Source: DATBLE01 sp963764565 | GTDB lineage: Bacteria > Actinomycetota > Thermoleophilia > Gaiellales > Gaiellaceae | Assembly: GCA_963764565.1 (NCBI GenBank) | Contig: CAVXTD010000012.1 | Coordinates: 62,001-126,000, forward strand | Direction: 5' to 3' | Length of the DNA stretch: 64,000 bases | The notes under the pieces: generated by a model | The model's input: only the letters and a program-made list of their open reading frames with translations | What the model was told of the DNA's origin: nothing | The model's database searches: none | In this document: positions 53,983 to 61,118 of the stretch, in pieces | Layout of the letters: every line of letters begins with the position of its first letter | Numbering within the stretch: the stretch's first letter is position 1 | Made by a program: the position numbers and the translations under genes

Positions 53983-54013
53983 AAGTTCGGGTGTGGCAAC
54001 GCAGACGTGTGGC

Positions 54014-54049
54014 TTGACAGCTGGTCAACCGTAAGTCTAAACTTACGGT
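54014..54049 (+). promoter_or_regulatory. arsR promoter with overlapping operator
   Basis: TTGACA at 54014-54019, an 18-bp spacer, and TAAACT at 54038-54043 form a promoter. ACCGTAAGT at 54028-54036 and ACTTACGGT at 54041-54049 are a perfect 9-bp inverted repeat across the -10. This is a likely self-operator for the ArsR-type repressor downstream. Confidence 0.7.
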
Positions 54050-54076
54050 AAGTCGTGAGTTACCTATCCGGGAATC

Positions 54077-54199
54077 TCTCCTTCGCCGCCGCGCCCGACA
54101 TGGCGGGCGCGGCTCACAACCGCTCGTCGTTCGCGGGCGAAGCGAGCAAGGCGAGCGAGCGAAGGAGAGGGCCCGCGGGGGAACCATGGGTTCCCCCGC
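54077..54199 (+). promoter_or_regulatory. Folded 5' leader of the arsR transcript
   Basis: Three perfect stems: 54077-54086 with 54159-54168 (10 bp), enclosing 54088-54097 with 54104-54113 (10 bp), then 54175-54185 with 54189-54199 (11 bp). The last has ATG 54186 as its 3-nt loop. The structures sit between promoter and gene and may act as attenuator. Confidence 0.5.
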
Positions 54200-54206
54200 G
54201 CTAGCA

Positions 54207-54500
54207 ATGGATGCGCTGGGCGACGCGACCCGGCGGGAGATCATGGAGCGGCTGCGCGGCGGCCCTCGTCCGGTGGGCGAGATCGCCGCCGGGCTGCCCG
54301 TCTCCCGGCCGGCGGTCTCGCAGCACCTGCGCGTGCTCAAGGAGGCGGGGCTGGTGACCGAGCGGAAGGAGGGAACGCGCAGGATCTACCGGGTCGAGCC
54401 GAACGCGCTCGCCGACCTGCGTGCGTACCTGGACAGCTTCTGGGAGCAGGCCCTCGCCGGCTTCAAGGCGGCGGCCGAGAGCGAAGGGAGAACGGGATGA
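54207..54500 (+). CDS. ArsR-family transcriptional regulator
   Basis: A winged-helix repressor of 97 residues. ALGDATRREIMERLRGG and VGEIAAGLPVSRPAVSQHLRVLKEAGLVTERKEG are the recognition fold, and the tail is helical. No metal-binding Cys set is visible, so it probably senses something other than metals, as in ArsR-SRPBCC pairs. ATG 54207 is preferred because ATG 54186 is buried in a hairpin loop. It overlaps the SRPBCC gene by 4 bp. Confidence 0.85.
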   Translation: MDALGDATRREIMERLRGGPRPVGEIAAGLPVSRPAVSQHLRVLKEAGLVTERKEGTRRIYRVEPNALADLRAYLDSFWEQALAGFKAAAESEGRTG

Positions 54501-54955
54501 GCAGCGCACAGACGACCGCCGAGGCGGTCAGGAAGAGCCTCGTCGTCAAGTGCAGCCCCGAGCGGGCGTTCGAAGTGTTCACGCGCGAGATCGGCAGCTG
54601 GTGGCCGACGGGGACCCATTCGATCGGCGGGGACAAGATCACCGAGGTCGTCTTCGAGGAACAGGTCGGTGGCCGCATCTTCGAGCGCCACTCCGACGGC
54701 GGCGAGGGCGAGTGGGGCCGCGTGCTCGCGTGGGAGCCGCCTCATCGGTTCGCGATGAGCTGGTATCCGGGGAACGACTCGAGCCAGGCGACCGAGCTCG
54801 AGGTCCGCTTCGCGGCCGAGGGCGACGGCACTCGCGTCGAGCTCGAGCACCGCGGCTGGGAGATCCTCGGCGAGAAGGCGGCGGAGACCCGTGACGCCTA
54901 CGACGGCGGCTGGGTCGGCGTCCTCGGCTTCTTCGAGACCGCCGCGAACAGCTAG
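54497..54955 (+). CDS. SRPBCC (AHSA1-like) domain protein
   Basis: A 152-residue START-fold protein. VVKCSPERAFEVFTREIGSWWP opens the fold, then GGRIFERHSDGGEGEWGRVLAWEPPHRFAMSW, and WEILGEKAAETRDAYDGGW ends it, typical of the AHSA1/CalC-like group with a hydrophobic cavity. It is translationally coupled to arsR and probably co-regulated by it. The ligand is unknown. Confidence 0.85.
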   Translation: MSSAQTTAEAVRKSLVVKCSPERAFEVFTREIGSWWPTGTHSIGGDKITEVVFEEQVGGRIFERHSDGGEGEWGRVLAWEPPHRFAMSWYPGNDSSQATELEVRFAAEGDGTRVELEHRGWEILGEKAAETRDAYDGGWVGVLGFFETAANS

Positions 54956-55024
54956 GGCAGCCCATCAGGCGGTAGCCGACGCCCACTCGCTCTGCGGGTT
55001 AACAGGAATCGGCCAAAACAGGCT

Positions 55025-55062
55025 GGCGGATCGGGGAAACGGCGATAAATGGCCGATCCGCC
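55025..55062. promoter_or_regulatory. Inverted repeat upstream of the LLM gene
   Basis: GGCGGATCGG at 55025-55034 and CCGATCCGCC at 55053-55062 are exact complements with 18 bases between. This could be an operator for the oxidoreductase gene or a hairpin ending the arsR-SRPBCC transcript. Confidence 0.4.
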
Positions 55063-55256
55063 CCGTCCGGCTGTGGTTGGTGGCCGAAAAGGGGCGCGCG
55101 TTGGCCCAGCTGCAGCTGTGGGGCAGTTATGGGATCGGCCGAAGTCGGGCACTTCGGGCCGGATCGAGGCCCGGCGGCGCCGAGCCTCCTCCACGCCTCG
55201 CTCCCGCTGCTGCCTTGCGAGCATCGCGCCAGAGTGAGGTCAGCGAGGATGCGCGT

Positions 55257-56282
55257 GTGAAGAAGATCGGGTTCCTGTCCTTCGGCCACTGGACGGCGTC
55301 GCCGTCGTCGCAGGTGCGCTCCGCCTCCGACTCGCTGATCCAGTCGCTCGAGCTGGCAGTCGCAGCCGAGGAGGTGGGCGCCGACGGGGCGTACTTCCGC
55401 GTGCACCACTTCGCGCGGCAGCTCGGGTCGCCGTTCCCGCTGCTCGCGGCGATCGGCGCGCGGACGTCGAGGATCGAGATCGGCACGGCCGTCATCGACA
55501 TGCGCTACGAGAACCCGCTCTACATGGTCGAGGACGCCGGCGCCGCCGACCTCCTCGCGGGCGGTCGGCTGCAGCTGGGCATCAGCCGTGGGTCACCGGA
55601 GCAGGTGATCGACGGCTGGCGCTACTTCGGCTACCAGCCGGCCGAGGGTGAGACCGACGCCGACATGGCACGCCGCCACACCCAGGTGTTCCTGGAGGTG
55701 CTGGAGGGGGAGGGGTTCGCCCAACCGAGCCCGCGGCCGATGTTCCCCAACCCGCCCGGCCTGCTCACCGTCGAGCCACATTCGCCGGGGTTGCGCGACC
55801 GGATCTGGTGGGGCGCAGGGTCGGCCACGACCGCAGCCTGGGCGGCCACCCTCGGCATGAACCTGATGAGCTCGACCCTGGTCGACGACGACGCGAGCGG
55901 TGACCCGTTCCACGTCGTGCAGGCCCGGCACATCAGCGCCTTCCGCGCGGCCTGGAAGGAAGCCGGGCACGAGCGCGAGCCGCGCGTCTCCGTCAGCCGC
56001 AGCATCTTCGCGCTCGTGAACGACCTCGACCGCAGGTACTTCGGGCAAGGCAGCGACGACGGCGACCACGTCGGCTACATCGATGCGGCGACGCGGGCGA
56101 TCTTCGGCCGCACGTATGCCGCCGAGCCCGACTTGCTCGTCGGCCAACTCGCCGAGGACGAGGCGATCTCCGCTGCGGACACGCTGCTGCTGACCGTGCC
56201 GAACCAGCTCGGCGTCGACTACAACGCGCACGCCATCGAGAGCATCCTGAAGTACGTCGCACCCGAGCTCGGCTGGCGCTGA
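55257..56282 (+). CDS. LLM-class (luciferase-like) oxidoreductase
   Basis: A TIM-barrel flavin or F420 enzyme of 341 residues. KIGFLSFGHWTASPSSQVRS is strand 1, EEVGADGAYFRVHHF and IEIGTAVIDMRYENPLYMVEDAGAADLLAGGRLQLGISRG follow the luciferase-like pattern. The GTG at 55257 is preceded by GAGG at suitable distance. It lies about 300 bases after the SRPBCC gene with its own inverted repeat, so it is probably separate. Cofactor (FMN or F420) is not decided by sequence alone. Confidence 0.82.
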   Translation: MKKIGFLSFGHWTASPSSQVRSASDSLIQSLELAVAAEEVGADGAYFRVHHFARQLGSPFPLLAAIGARTSRIEIGTAVIDMRYENPLYMVEDAGAADLLAGGRLQLGISRGSPEQVIDGWRYFGYQPAEGETDADMARRHTQVFLEVLEGEGFAQPSPRPMFPNPPGLLTVEPHSPGLRDRIWWGAGSATTAAWAATLGMNLMSSTLVDDDASGDPFHVVQARHISAFRAAWKEAGHEREPRVSVSRSIFALVNDLDRRYFGQGSDDGDHVGYIDAATRAIFGRTYAAEPDLLVGQLAEDEAISAADTLLLTVPNQLGVDYNAHAIESILKYVAPELGWR

Positions 56283-56625
56283 TCGCGCGGCAACGGCAGA
56301 TCAGGTCGGGGGACCGTCGATCGAGGCGGGCGAGGTGGTAGGCGGTAGGAATCGAACCCGCGCAAGATTTCAAACAGGCATCCCGTCCAACCCTGAGGGG
56401 CAAATCAAAGTCCACAAGCCCCCTCGTATCAAGAGTGTCCGACTTGGCCGATCCCTATAACCCCCCACTCGTTCCGCACGTAGGGGTGTCGGCCACGGCC
56501 GCGATCTGTAACGCAGTCGCGACGAGCGCGATGCGCCCGAACTTGTCCGATCCTGCGATTTCAGGCCGAGCCGTCAGCGATGCGTTAGAGTGGCCGCCCC
56601 GAGCGAGCCGGAGAGTGAGGTAGCG
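56283..56625. other. Low-coding spacer with tRNA remnant
   Basis: 343 bases with lower GC than the surroundings and no convincing gene. It contains the 3' tRNA-like segment at 56335-56363 and C-runs near 56460. Confidence 0.5.
56335..56363 (-). other. tRNA 3'-end remnant, possible attachment site
   Basis: The minus strand reads GCGCGGGTTCGATTCCTACC then GCCTACC, matching a tRNA T-loop and acceptor end. No matching 5' acceptor (GTAGGCG), D-arm or anticodon stem lies within 100 bases upstream. The T-stem is imperfect. It could be a decayed tRNA or the scar of an integrated element. Confidence 0.45.
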
Positions 56626-56781
56626 GTGGACTTCATCGAGCAGTGGTTTCACGTCTCCCCCGACGGCGGCAGCGGCGCCCTCGAGCTCGTGTACCTCGTT
56701 CTGGTGCCTGCGATCGTGCTGGCCCTCGTGCGGTACCGCGGGCGCGTTCGCGGGCTGCTCGCCCGCCGCAGGGGCCGTTAG
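56626..56781 (+). CDS. 51-residue single-helix membrane protein
   Basis: A GTG with GAGG upstream. The protein has an acidic/aromatic start (VDFIEQWFHVSPDGG), one helix (LELVYLVLVPAIVLALV) and a very basic end (RYRGRVRGLLARRRGR). It lies six bases before the next gene. Its position suggests it belongs with the two larger unknown genes. Confidence 0.55.
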   Translation: MDFIEQWFHVSPDGGSGALELVYLVLVPAIVLALVRYRGRVRGLLARRRGR

Positions 56782-56787
56782 GCACCC

Positions 56788-57825
56788 GTGCGCGAGAAGC
56801 GGCCGCGGTGCGCCTGCCGGCGAGGACGCGGCCGGATGGGCCACACCTGCCGCCGGTGCTCGTGCCGCGGCGGACACCGCCGCTCGCCGGGCAGGGTCCT
56901 CGTGCTGCTGCTCGCGGCGGGGTGGCTGGTCTGGCTCCTGCGCTCGCTCGCGCGGTTGTGCCGGCTCGCATCCTCCAGCAGGGAACACCGCGGCGACGCC
57001 ACCGTGCCAGCCTGGGCGTACCGGCAGCCCGACCCGCTGATCTACAGCCAGCAGTACCTCCAGGCGCAGGGCCTCGCGGTCACGTGGGACAATCCGGACA
57101 TCCACGTCGAGCTGCCCTCGGGCGGAATCGTCGACTCCCACTCGCTCGCGCCGGACACCGACTACGTCGTCGTCGCGCGCGTGTGGAACGGCGCCACAAC
57201 CGCGCCGGCGGTCGACCTGCCGGTGAAGGTGTCCTATCTCGAGTTCGGCATCGGCACCGTCCGCCACGACGTCGGCCTCGGCAGCGTCGATCTGCCCGTC
57301 AAGGGCGCCCCCGGCTGCCCCGCGTTCGCGCGCGTTCCCTGGCGTACCCCGGCCGCAGCCGGCCACTACTGCCTCCAGGTCGAGCTGGTCTGGGACGACG
57401 ACGCGAACCCGGCCAACAACATGGGGCAGCACAACACGGACGTGAGGCCGCTGAACTCGCCGCGGGCGGCATCCACGTTCCCGCTGCGAAACGACGGAGC
57501 GCGCGAGCGCGTGCTGCGGCTGGAGGTCGACGGCTACCGGATTCCGGTGCAGGATCCCTGCCCGCCCGCGGATCGAGACGACGACGCGCACCGCCGCCGC
57601 GCTCGGCTCGCCCGGCACGATCGGGACGCGTGGCCCGTCGCAGAGGGCTGGGACGTCGCCGTCCACCCGCGCGAGGCACTGCTCGGGCCGGGCGAGGCGG
57701 CCGAGATCGCGGTCGAAGTGACCGCACCCGACGGCTTCAGCGGGCGCGAGGTCGTGAACCTCCACGCCTACGACGGCGAGCAGCTCGTCGGCGGAGTGAC
57801 CCTCTACGTCGAGGGGACAGCCTGA
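56788..57825 (+). CDS. Membrane-anchored protein with beta-sandwich domain
   Basis: A 345-residue protein. The first 35 residues are Cys/Arg-rich (CACRRGRGRMGHTCRRCSC), then one helix (GRVLVLLLAAGWLVWLLRSLA). The outside part begins YRQPDPLIYSQQYLQAQG and contains DTDYVVVARVWNGATTAPAVDLPVKVSYL, GHYCLQVELVWDDDANPANNMGQHN and VEVTAPDGFSGREVVNLHAY, in the style of CARDB or other Ig-like folds. The function is unknown. Its TGA overlaps the next ATG. Confidence 0.6.
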   Translation: MREKRPRCACRRGRGRMGHTCRRCSCRGGHRRSPGRVLVLLLAAGWLVWLLRSLARLCRLASSSREHRGDATVPAWAYRQPDPLIYSQQYLQAQGLAVTWDNPDIHVELPSGGIVDSHSLAPDTDYVVVARVWNGATTAPAVDLPVKVSYLEFGIGTVRHDVGLGSVDLPVKGAPGCPAFARVPWRTPAAAGHYCLQVELVWDDDANPANNMGQHNTDVRPLNSPRAASTFPLRNDGARERVLRLEVDGYRIPVQDPCPPADRDDDAHRRRARLARHDRDAWPVAEGWDVAVHPREALLGPGEAAEIAVEVTAPDGFSGREVVNLHAYDGEQLVGGVTLYVEGTA

Positions 57826-59114
57826 TGGCCGTCCCCGTCGGGCCGGTGATCACTCCCCCGGGGCAGTACACCCACTGCGTCGAGCGCACCGCCTACCGCG
57901 ACGTCCCCGGGTTCCTGGAGGCGGGCGCGGGCGCAATCGCCGAGTTCACGCTCTGCGAGTACCTGCTGGGCGGAAAGCTCGTCTGCCTCGCCGGGGGCGG
58001 CGACGAGTGCGCGATCGGGGTGGTCGTCGGGGTCGAGGAGGTCGGCTACCAGAAGTCCGGCTTCGACGCGATCGACAACGACTTCTCGTTCAACCTGCTC
58101 GTGCTTCCGTACGCTCCACCCGACTTCGCGGCCTACCGCGAGGACCTCTCGAACCCTGCGAGCTTCGAGGCGCACAGGATCCGCGACGACGTGGTCGGCC
58201 ACAGCCCGCTCGGCCCGCTGCTGGTCGACCCGCACCCGTCGCCCACGCCGCTCCCGACGCCGCGCGAGCCGGGCGGCACGAGCCCGGTGGACGGCTACGG
58301 CGTGCTCTACACCTGGGACGGCAGCGGCCTCGCGTACGACCACGGCAACCAGAACAACCTGCACAAGCTGTGGGACGAGCACGCCAAAGACGGGAGCGCG
58401 ATCAGCATCCCGATCGTCCACTGCGAGTGCGAGGGCTCCCGGATCGTCTTCGTCTGCAAGGCACTCAAGCCGTTCCTCGAGCTGATCCAGGGCAAGATCC
58501 CCGGTAGCCCCGGGCCGGGCCCCGGCGAGATCTGCCATGCGACGCTCGACTGGGTGCCGTTCGGGATCGGGAAAGCGATCTGCTCGATCGTCGAGGACAT
58601 CGTCGGCGCGGGCATCGCGATCGCGCTCGCACCGGCGATGGCGGCGGCGCTCGCGACGGCGTGGGAGGCGGCGCAGGCGTTCGACGACCTCTTCGTCACG
58701 GGTCCCGTCGCGAAGCAGATCCACGTCGGCGACACGGTGATCGTCACCGGGCGCTGGGCGTGGGATGCCGGGCACGCCGGCCACACCGAGCTCCATCCGG
58801 TGAAGACGATCCAGAAGCTGCGCCTGGAGCCGGAGCTGAGCGGCGGGCACGACCCGCGCAAGCCGCTGCCGGCGTCGGTCGTCGCGAGGATCCGCGACGT
58901 TCACGGGCGCTGGTGCCGCCACGTGCGCGAGGCGCCGCCGCCGCCCGACCCGCGGCACGAGGACGGCCTGTCGGCTCCGCAGCTCGCGTCGCTGACTCCG
59001 GAGCAGCTCGCCGTCAGCGAGCGCCAGCGCCGGCCGGAGAACGGCTGGCAGCTGCATCCGCTGATCGACGGCTGCGCGCCCGACGACCAGCCGCAGCCGC
59101 AGCCGCCGCGATGA
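57825..59114 (+). CDS. Large hypothetical protein, possibly a surface or packaging module
   Basis: A 429-residue protein coupled to the preceding gene (TGATG). Segments are ECAIGVVVGVEEVGYQKSGF, SIPIVHCECEGSRIVF, a hydrophobic patch IVGAGIAIALAPAMAAALATAWEAA, and HVGDTVIVTGRWAWDAGHAGHTELHPVKTIQ. The last, with repeated His and Asp, resembles a small hydrolase or metal site but gives no secure family. The C-terminus is Pro/Gln-rich. There is no signal peptide. Confidence 0.6.
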   Translation: MAVPVGPVITPPGQYTHCVERTAYRDVPGFLEAGAGAIAEFTLCEYLLGGKLVCLAGGGDECAIGVVVGVEEVGYQKSGFDAIDNDFSFNLLVLPYAPPDFAAYREDLSNPASFEAHRIRDDVVGHSPLGPLLVDPHPSPTPLPTPREPGGTSPVDGYGVLYTWDGSGLAYDHGNQNNLHKLWDEHAKDGSAISIPIVHCECEGSRIVFVCKALKPFLELIQGKIPGSPGPGPGEICHATLDWVPFGIGKAICSIVEDIVGAGIAIALAPAMAAALATAWEAAQAFDDLFVTGPVAKQIHVGDTVIVTGRWAWDAGHAGHTELHPVKTIQKLRLEPELSGGHDPRKPLPASVVARIRDVHGRWCRHVREAPPPPDPRHEDGLSAPQLASLTPEQLAVSERQRRPENGWQLHPLIDGCAPDDQPQPQPPR

Positions 59115-59318
59115 CGTCGCGGCTGCGGTGCCCGCCCTGACTCGCGAGGCTGCTTGCGCTGCTGACCGTGCTGTCAGCCGTCCGCCGTCTTACGAGAGCA
59201 GCTCCGCGAACGCCGGGCTCGGGCGCGCCGAGGTGAAGCGCGGCGGACCGTTTTTCCGCGACGCCTACGATGGCGGCCAAGAGCAGGCGCTCTCGCACTA
59301 CACTGGACTCTTCGGCTG

Positions 59319-59675
59319 ATGGGCTACAGCGTCGTCAACGTCGAGGAGATCGAGGGCTCCGGTCCGGGAGGAGCCGTGCGCTTCGTCCGCCGCGAGCTCG
59401 GGGTGGAGGCGTTCGGCGTGAACTGGTTCGAGCTCCAGCCTGGCGCGGTCGGCCACGAGCACGACGAGTCCGACTCAGGCCAGGAGGAGGTCAACGTCGT
59501 GATCGCGGGCTCGGGCGTCTGGCGCGTGGACGGCGAGGAGGTGCCGGTTCGCGCCGGCACCTTCGTCCGGTTCGACCCCGACGCAACCCGCTGCCCGGTC
59601 GCGGGACAGGATGGAATGACGTTCATCGCGATCGGCGCGCGCCGCGGCAGCTACGACGCGCGCGGGCCGTTCTGA
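59319..59675 (+). CDS. Cupin-domain protein
   Basis: A 118-residue cupin similar to the one at 10058. GYSVVNVEEIEGSG at the start, GHEHDESDSGQEEVNVVIAG with His, His and Glu ligand positions, PVRAGTFVRFDPDATR, and a GARRGSYD end that corresponds to GAPPGAYK in the other. The two are probably paralogues. The substrate is unknown. Confidence 0.75.
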   Translation: MGYSVVNVEEIEGSGPGGAVRFVRRELGVEAFGVNWFELQPGAVGHEHDESDSGQEEVNVVIAGSGVWRVDGEEVPVRAGTFVRFDPDATRCPVAGQDGMTFIAIGARRGSYDARGPF

Positions 59676-59715
59676 TCGGCGCGCAGAAGGTCAGTCCGCG
59701 GATACGGTGCGGGTC

Positions 59716-60690
59716 GTGAGAGCGCCCGTCCGGCTCGGCCTGCAGATCCCGAGCTTCGACTTTCCGGGGGTCTCCCCCGGCGACCTGTTCGAGCGGCTGA
59801 CCGAGATCGCCGCGACGGCGGAGCGCGCGGGGTTCGACTCGCTGTTCGTCATGGATCACCTGCATCAGATCCCGGGCGTCGGGCCGCAGACGAATTGGAT
59901 GCTCGAGGGAAATACGGCCCTCGCCGCGCTGGCCGCACGCACCGAGCGACTGCACCTCGGGCTGATGGTCGGCGGCGTCACCTACCGGAACCCCGCTCTC
60001 CACGCGAAGATCACGACGACGCTCGACGTGATCTCGGGCGGCCGGGCGATCCACGCGCTCGGCGCGGCCTGGTTCGAGGACGAGCATCGCGCGTACGGCT
60101 TCGACTTCCCGCCGCTGAAGGAGCGGTTCGAGCTGCTGGAGGAGGCGCTGCAGATCAGCCGCGCGATGTTCACGCAGCCTGCTGCGAGCTTCGAGGGGCG
60201 CCACTACCGGGTCGACAACGCCTTCAACAATCCGCGGCCGCTGCGAGGCGACATCCCGATTCTCGTCGGCGGCAGCGGCGAGCGGAAGACCCTGCGCCTC
60301 GTCGCGCAGTACGCGGACGGCTGCAACATCTTCGGCGACCCGGCCCGCGCTCGGCACCTGCTCGGCGTGCTCGAGAGCCATTGCGAGTCCGTCGGACGCG
60401 ACCCGGCGGAGATCACGAAGACGCGACTCGGCACGCTCGTGATCGGGCGGACGCACGAGGAGGCGGAGCGCGCGCTCGCCTCCTGGCCCGATCGAGCCAA
60501 CCTGGATCCCGAGCGCCTGCGAATGGTGCTGACGCTCGGCGACTCCGACGAGGTCGGCGAGCAGGTGCAGGCGCTGTTCGAGGCGGGCCTCGACGGCCTC
60601 GTCTTCAACCTGCCGAACCCGCACGACCTCGAGATCCTCGCCCTCGCCGGCGAGACGCTGACCGCCGCCGCCGGCAAGTCCGCCGGCTAG
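59716..60690 (+). CDS. F420-type LLM-class oxidoreductase
   Basis: A 324-residue TIM-barrel enzyme. LGLQIPSFDFPGVSPGDLFERL, FVMDHLHQIPG, LHLGLMVGGVTYRNPALHAKITTTLDVISGGR and PILVGGSGERKTLRLVAQYADGCN are typical of the F420-dependent branch of the luciferase-like superfamily. TACGGT ends seven bases before GTG 59716, giving a leaderless start. It converges on the cNMP-binding gene with a 4-bp overlap of the 3' ends. Confidence 0.85.
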   Translation: MRAPVRLGLQIPSFDFPGVSPGDLFERLTEIAATAERAGFDSLFVMDHLHQIPGVGPQTNWMLEGNTALAALAARTERLHLGLMVGGVTYRNPALHAKITTTLDVISGGRAIHALGAAWFEDEHRAYGFDFPPLKERFELLEEALQISRAMFTQPAASFEGRHYRVDNAFNNPRPLRGDIPILVGGSGERKTLRLVAQYADGCNIFGDPARARHLLGVLESHCESVGRDPAEITKTRLGTLVIGRTHEEAERALASWPDRANLDPERLRMVLTLGDSDEVGEQVQALFEAGLDGLVFNLPNPHDLEILALAGETLTAAAGKSAG

Positions 60691-61109
60691 GCTCGCACTC
60701 GGCCGCTCTGCGCTTCCGTGAACAGGTTGGCCAGGTGCTGGAGGAGCTTCCAGGAAACGTCGGGGTTGTCCTTGGCGAATTTCCGGAAGTGCCAGGAGGC
60801 CATCACGAGGCAACGCAGCGGGGTCTCCGCCGTCACCGTCGCCGAACGGACCCGCTCGGCGATCAGCGCGAGCTCGCCGAAGTGGTCGCCCGGCCCCAGC
60901 CTCGCCACCTCTTTCCCGTCGACGCTGACCGACGCCTCTCCCTCGGCGATGACGAAGAAGTCCACGCCGCTCATCTGGCCCTGCTGAACCATCGAGGTCC
61001 CGGGGCGAAATCTGCGCTCCTTGAACGTGCGCGCAAGCTGCTTCAGCTGGCGCTGGCTGAGGCTGCTGAAGAGCGGAACCCGCTTGAGCTCGTCGGCCAG
61101 GTTCGCCAC
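60687..61109 (-). CDS. cNMP-binding domain protein
   Basis: A 140-residue protein made only of a cyclic-nucleotide-binding fold. LKRVPLFSSLSQRQLKQLARTFKERRF, then GTSMVQQGQMSGVDFFVIAEGEASVSVDG, and the phosphate cassette region GDHFGELALIAERVRSATV. FGELAL and the R-S-A-T segment are close to the consensus FGE(L/I)AL...R.A. No effector or HTH domain is attached. It starts nine bases after the patatin stop and is the last gene of the cassette. Confidence 0.8.
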   Translation of the reverse strand: MANLADELKRVPLFSSLSQRQLKQLARTFKERRFRPGTSMVQQGQMSGVDFFVIAEGEASVSVDGKEVARLGPGDHFGELALIAERVRSATVTAETPLRCLVMASWHFRKFAKDNPDVSWKLLQHLANLFTEAQSGRVRA

Positions 61110-61118
61110 CGGCTGATC

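Noticed and set aside
56335..56700. tmRNA on the minus strand ending at the tRNA-like 3' tail
   Set aside because: No 5' tmRNA half, no tag reading frame and no matching acceptor arm within 400 bases.
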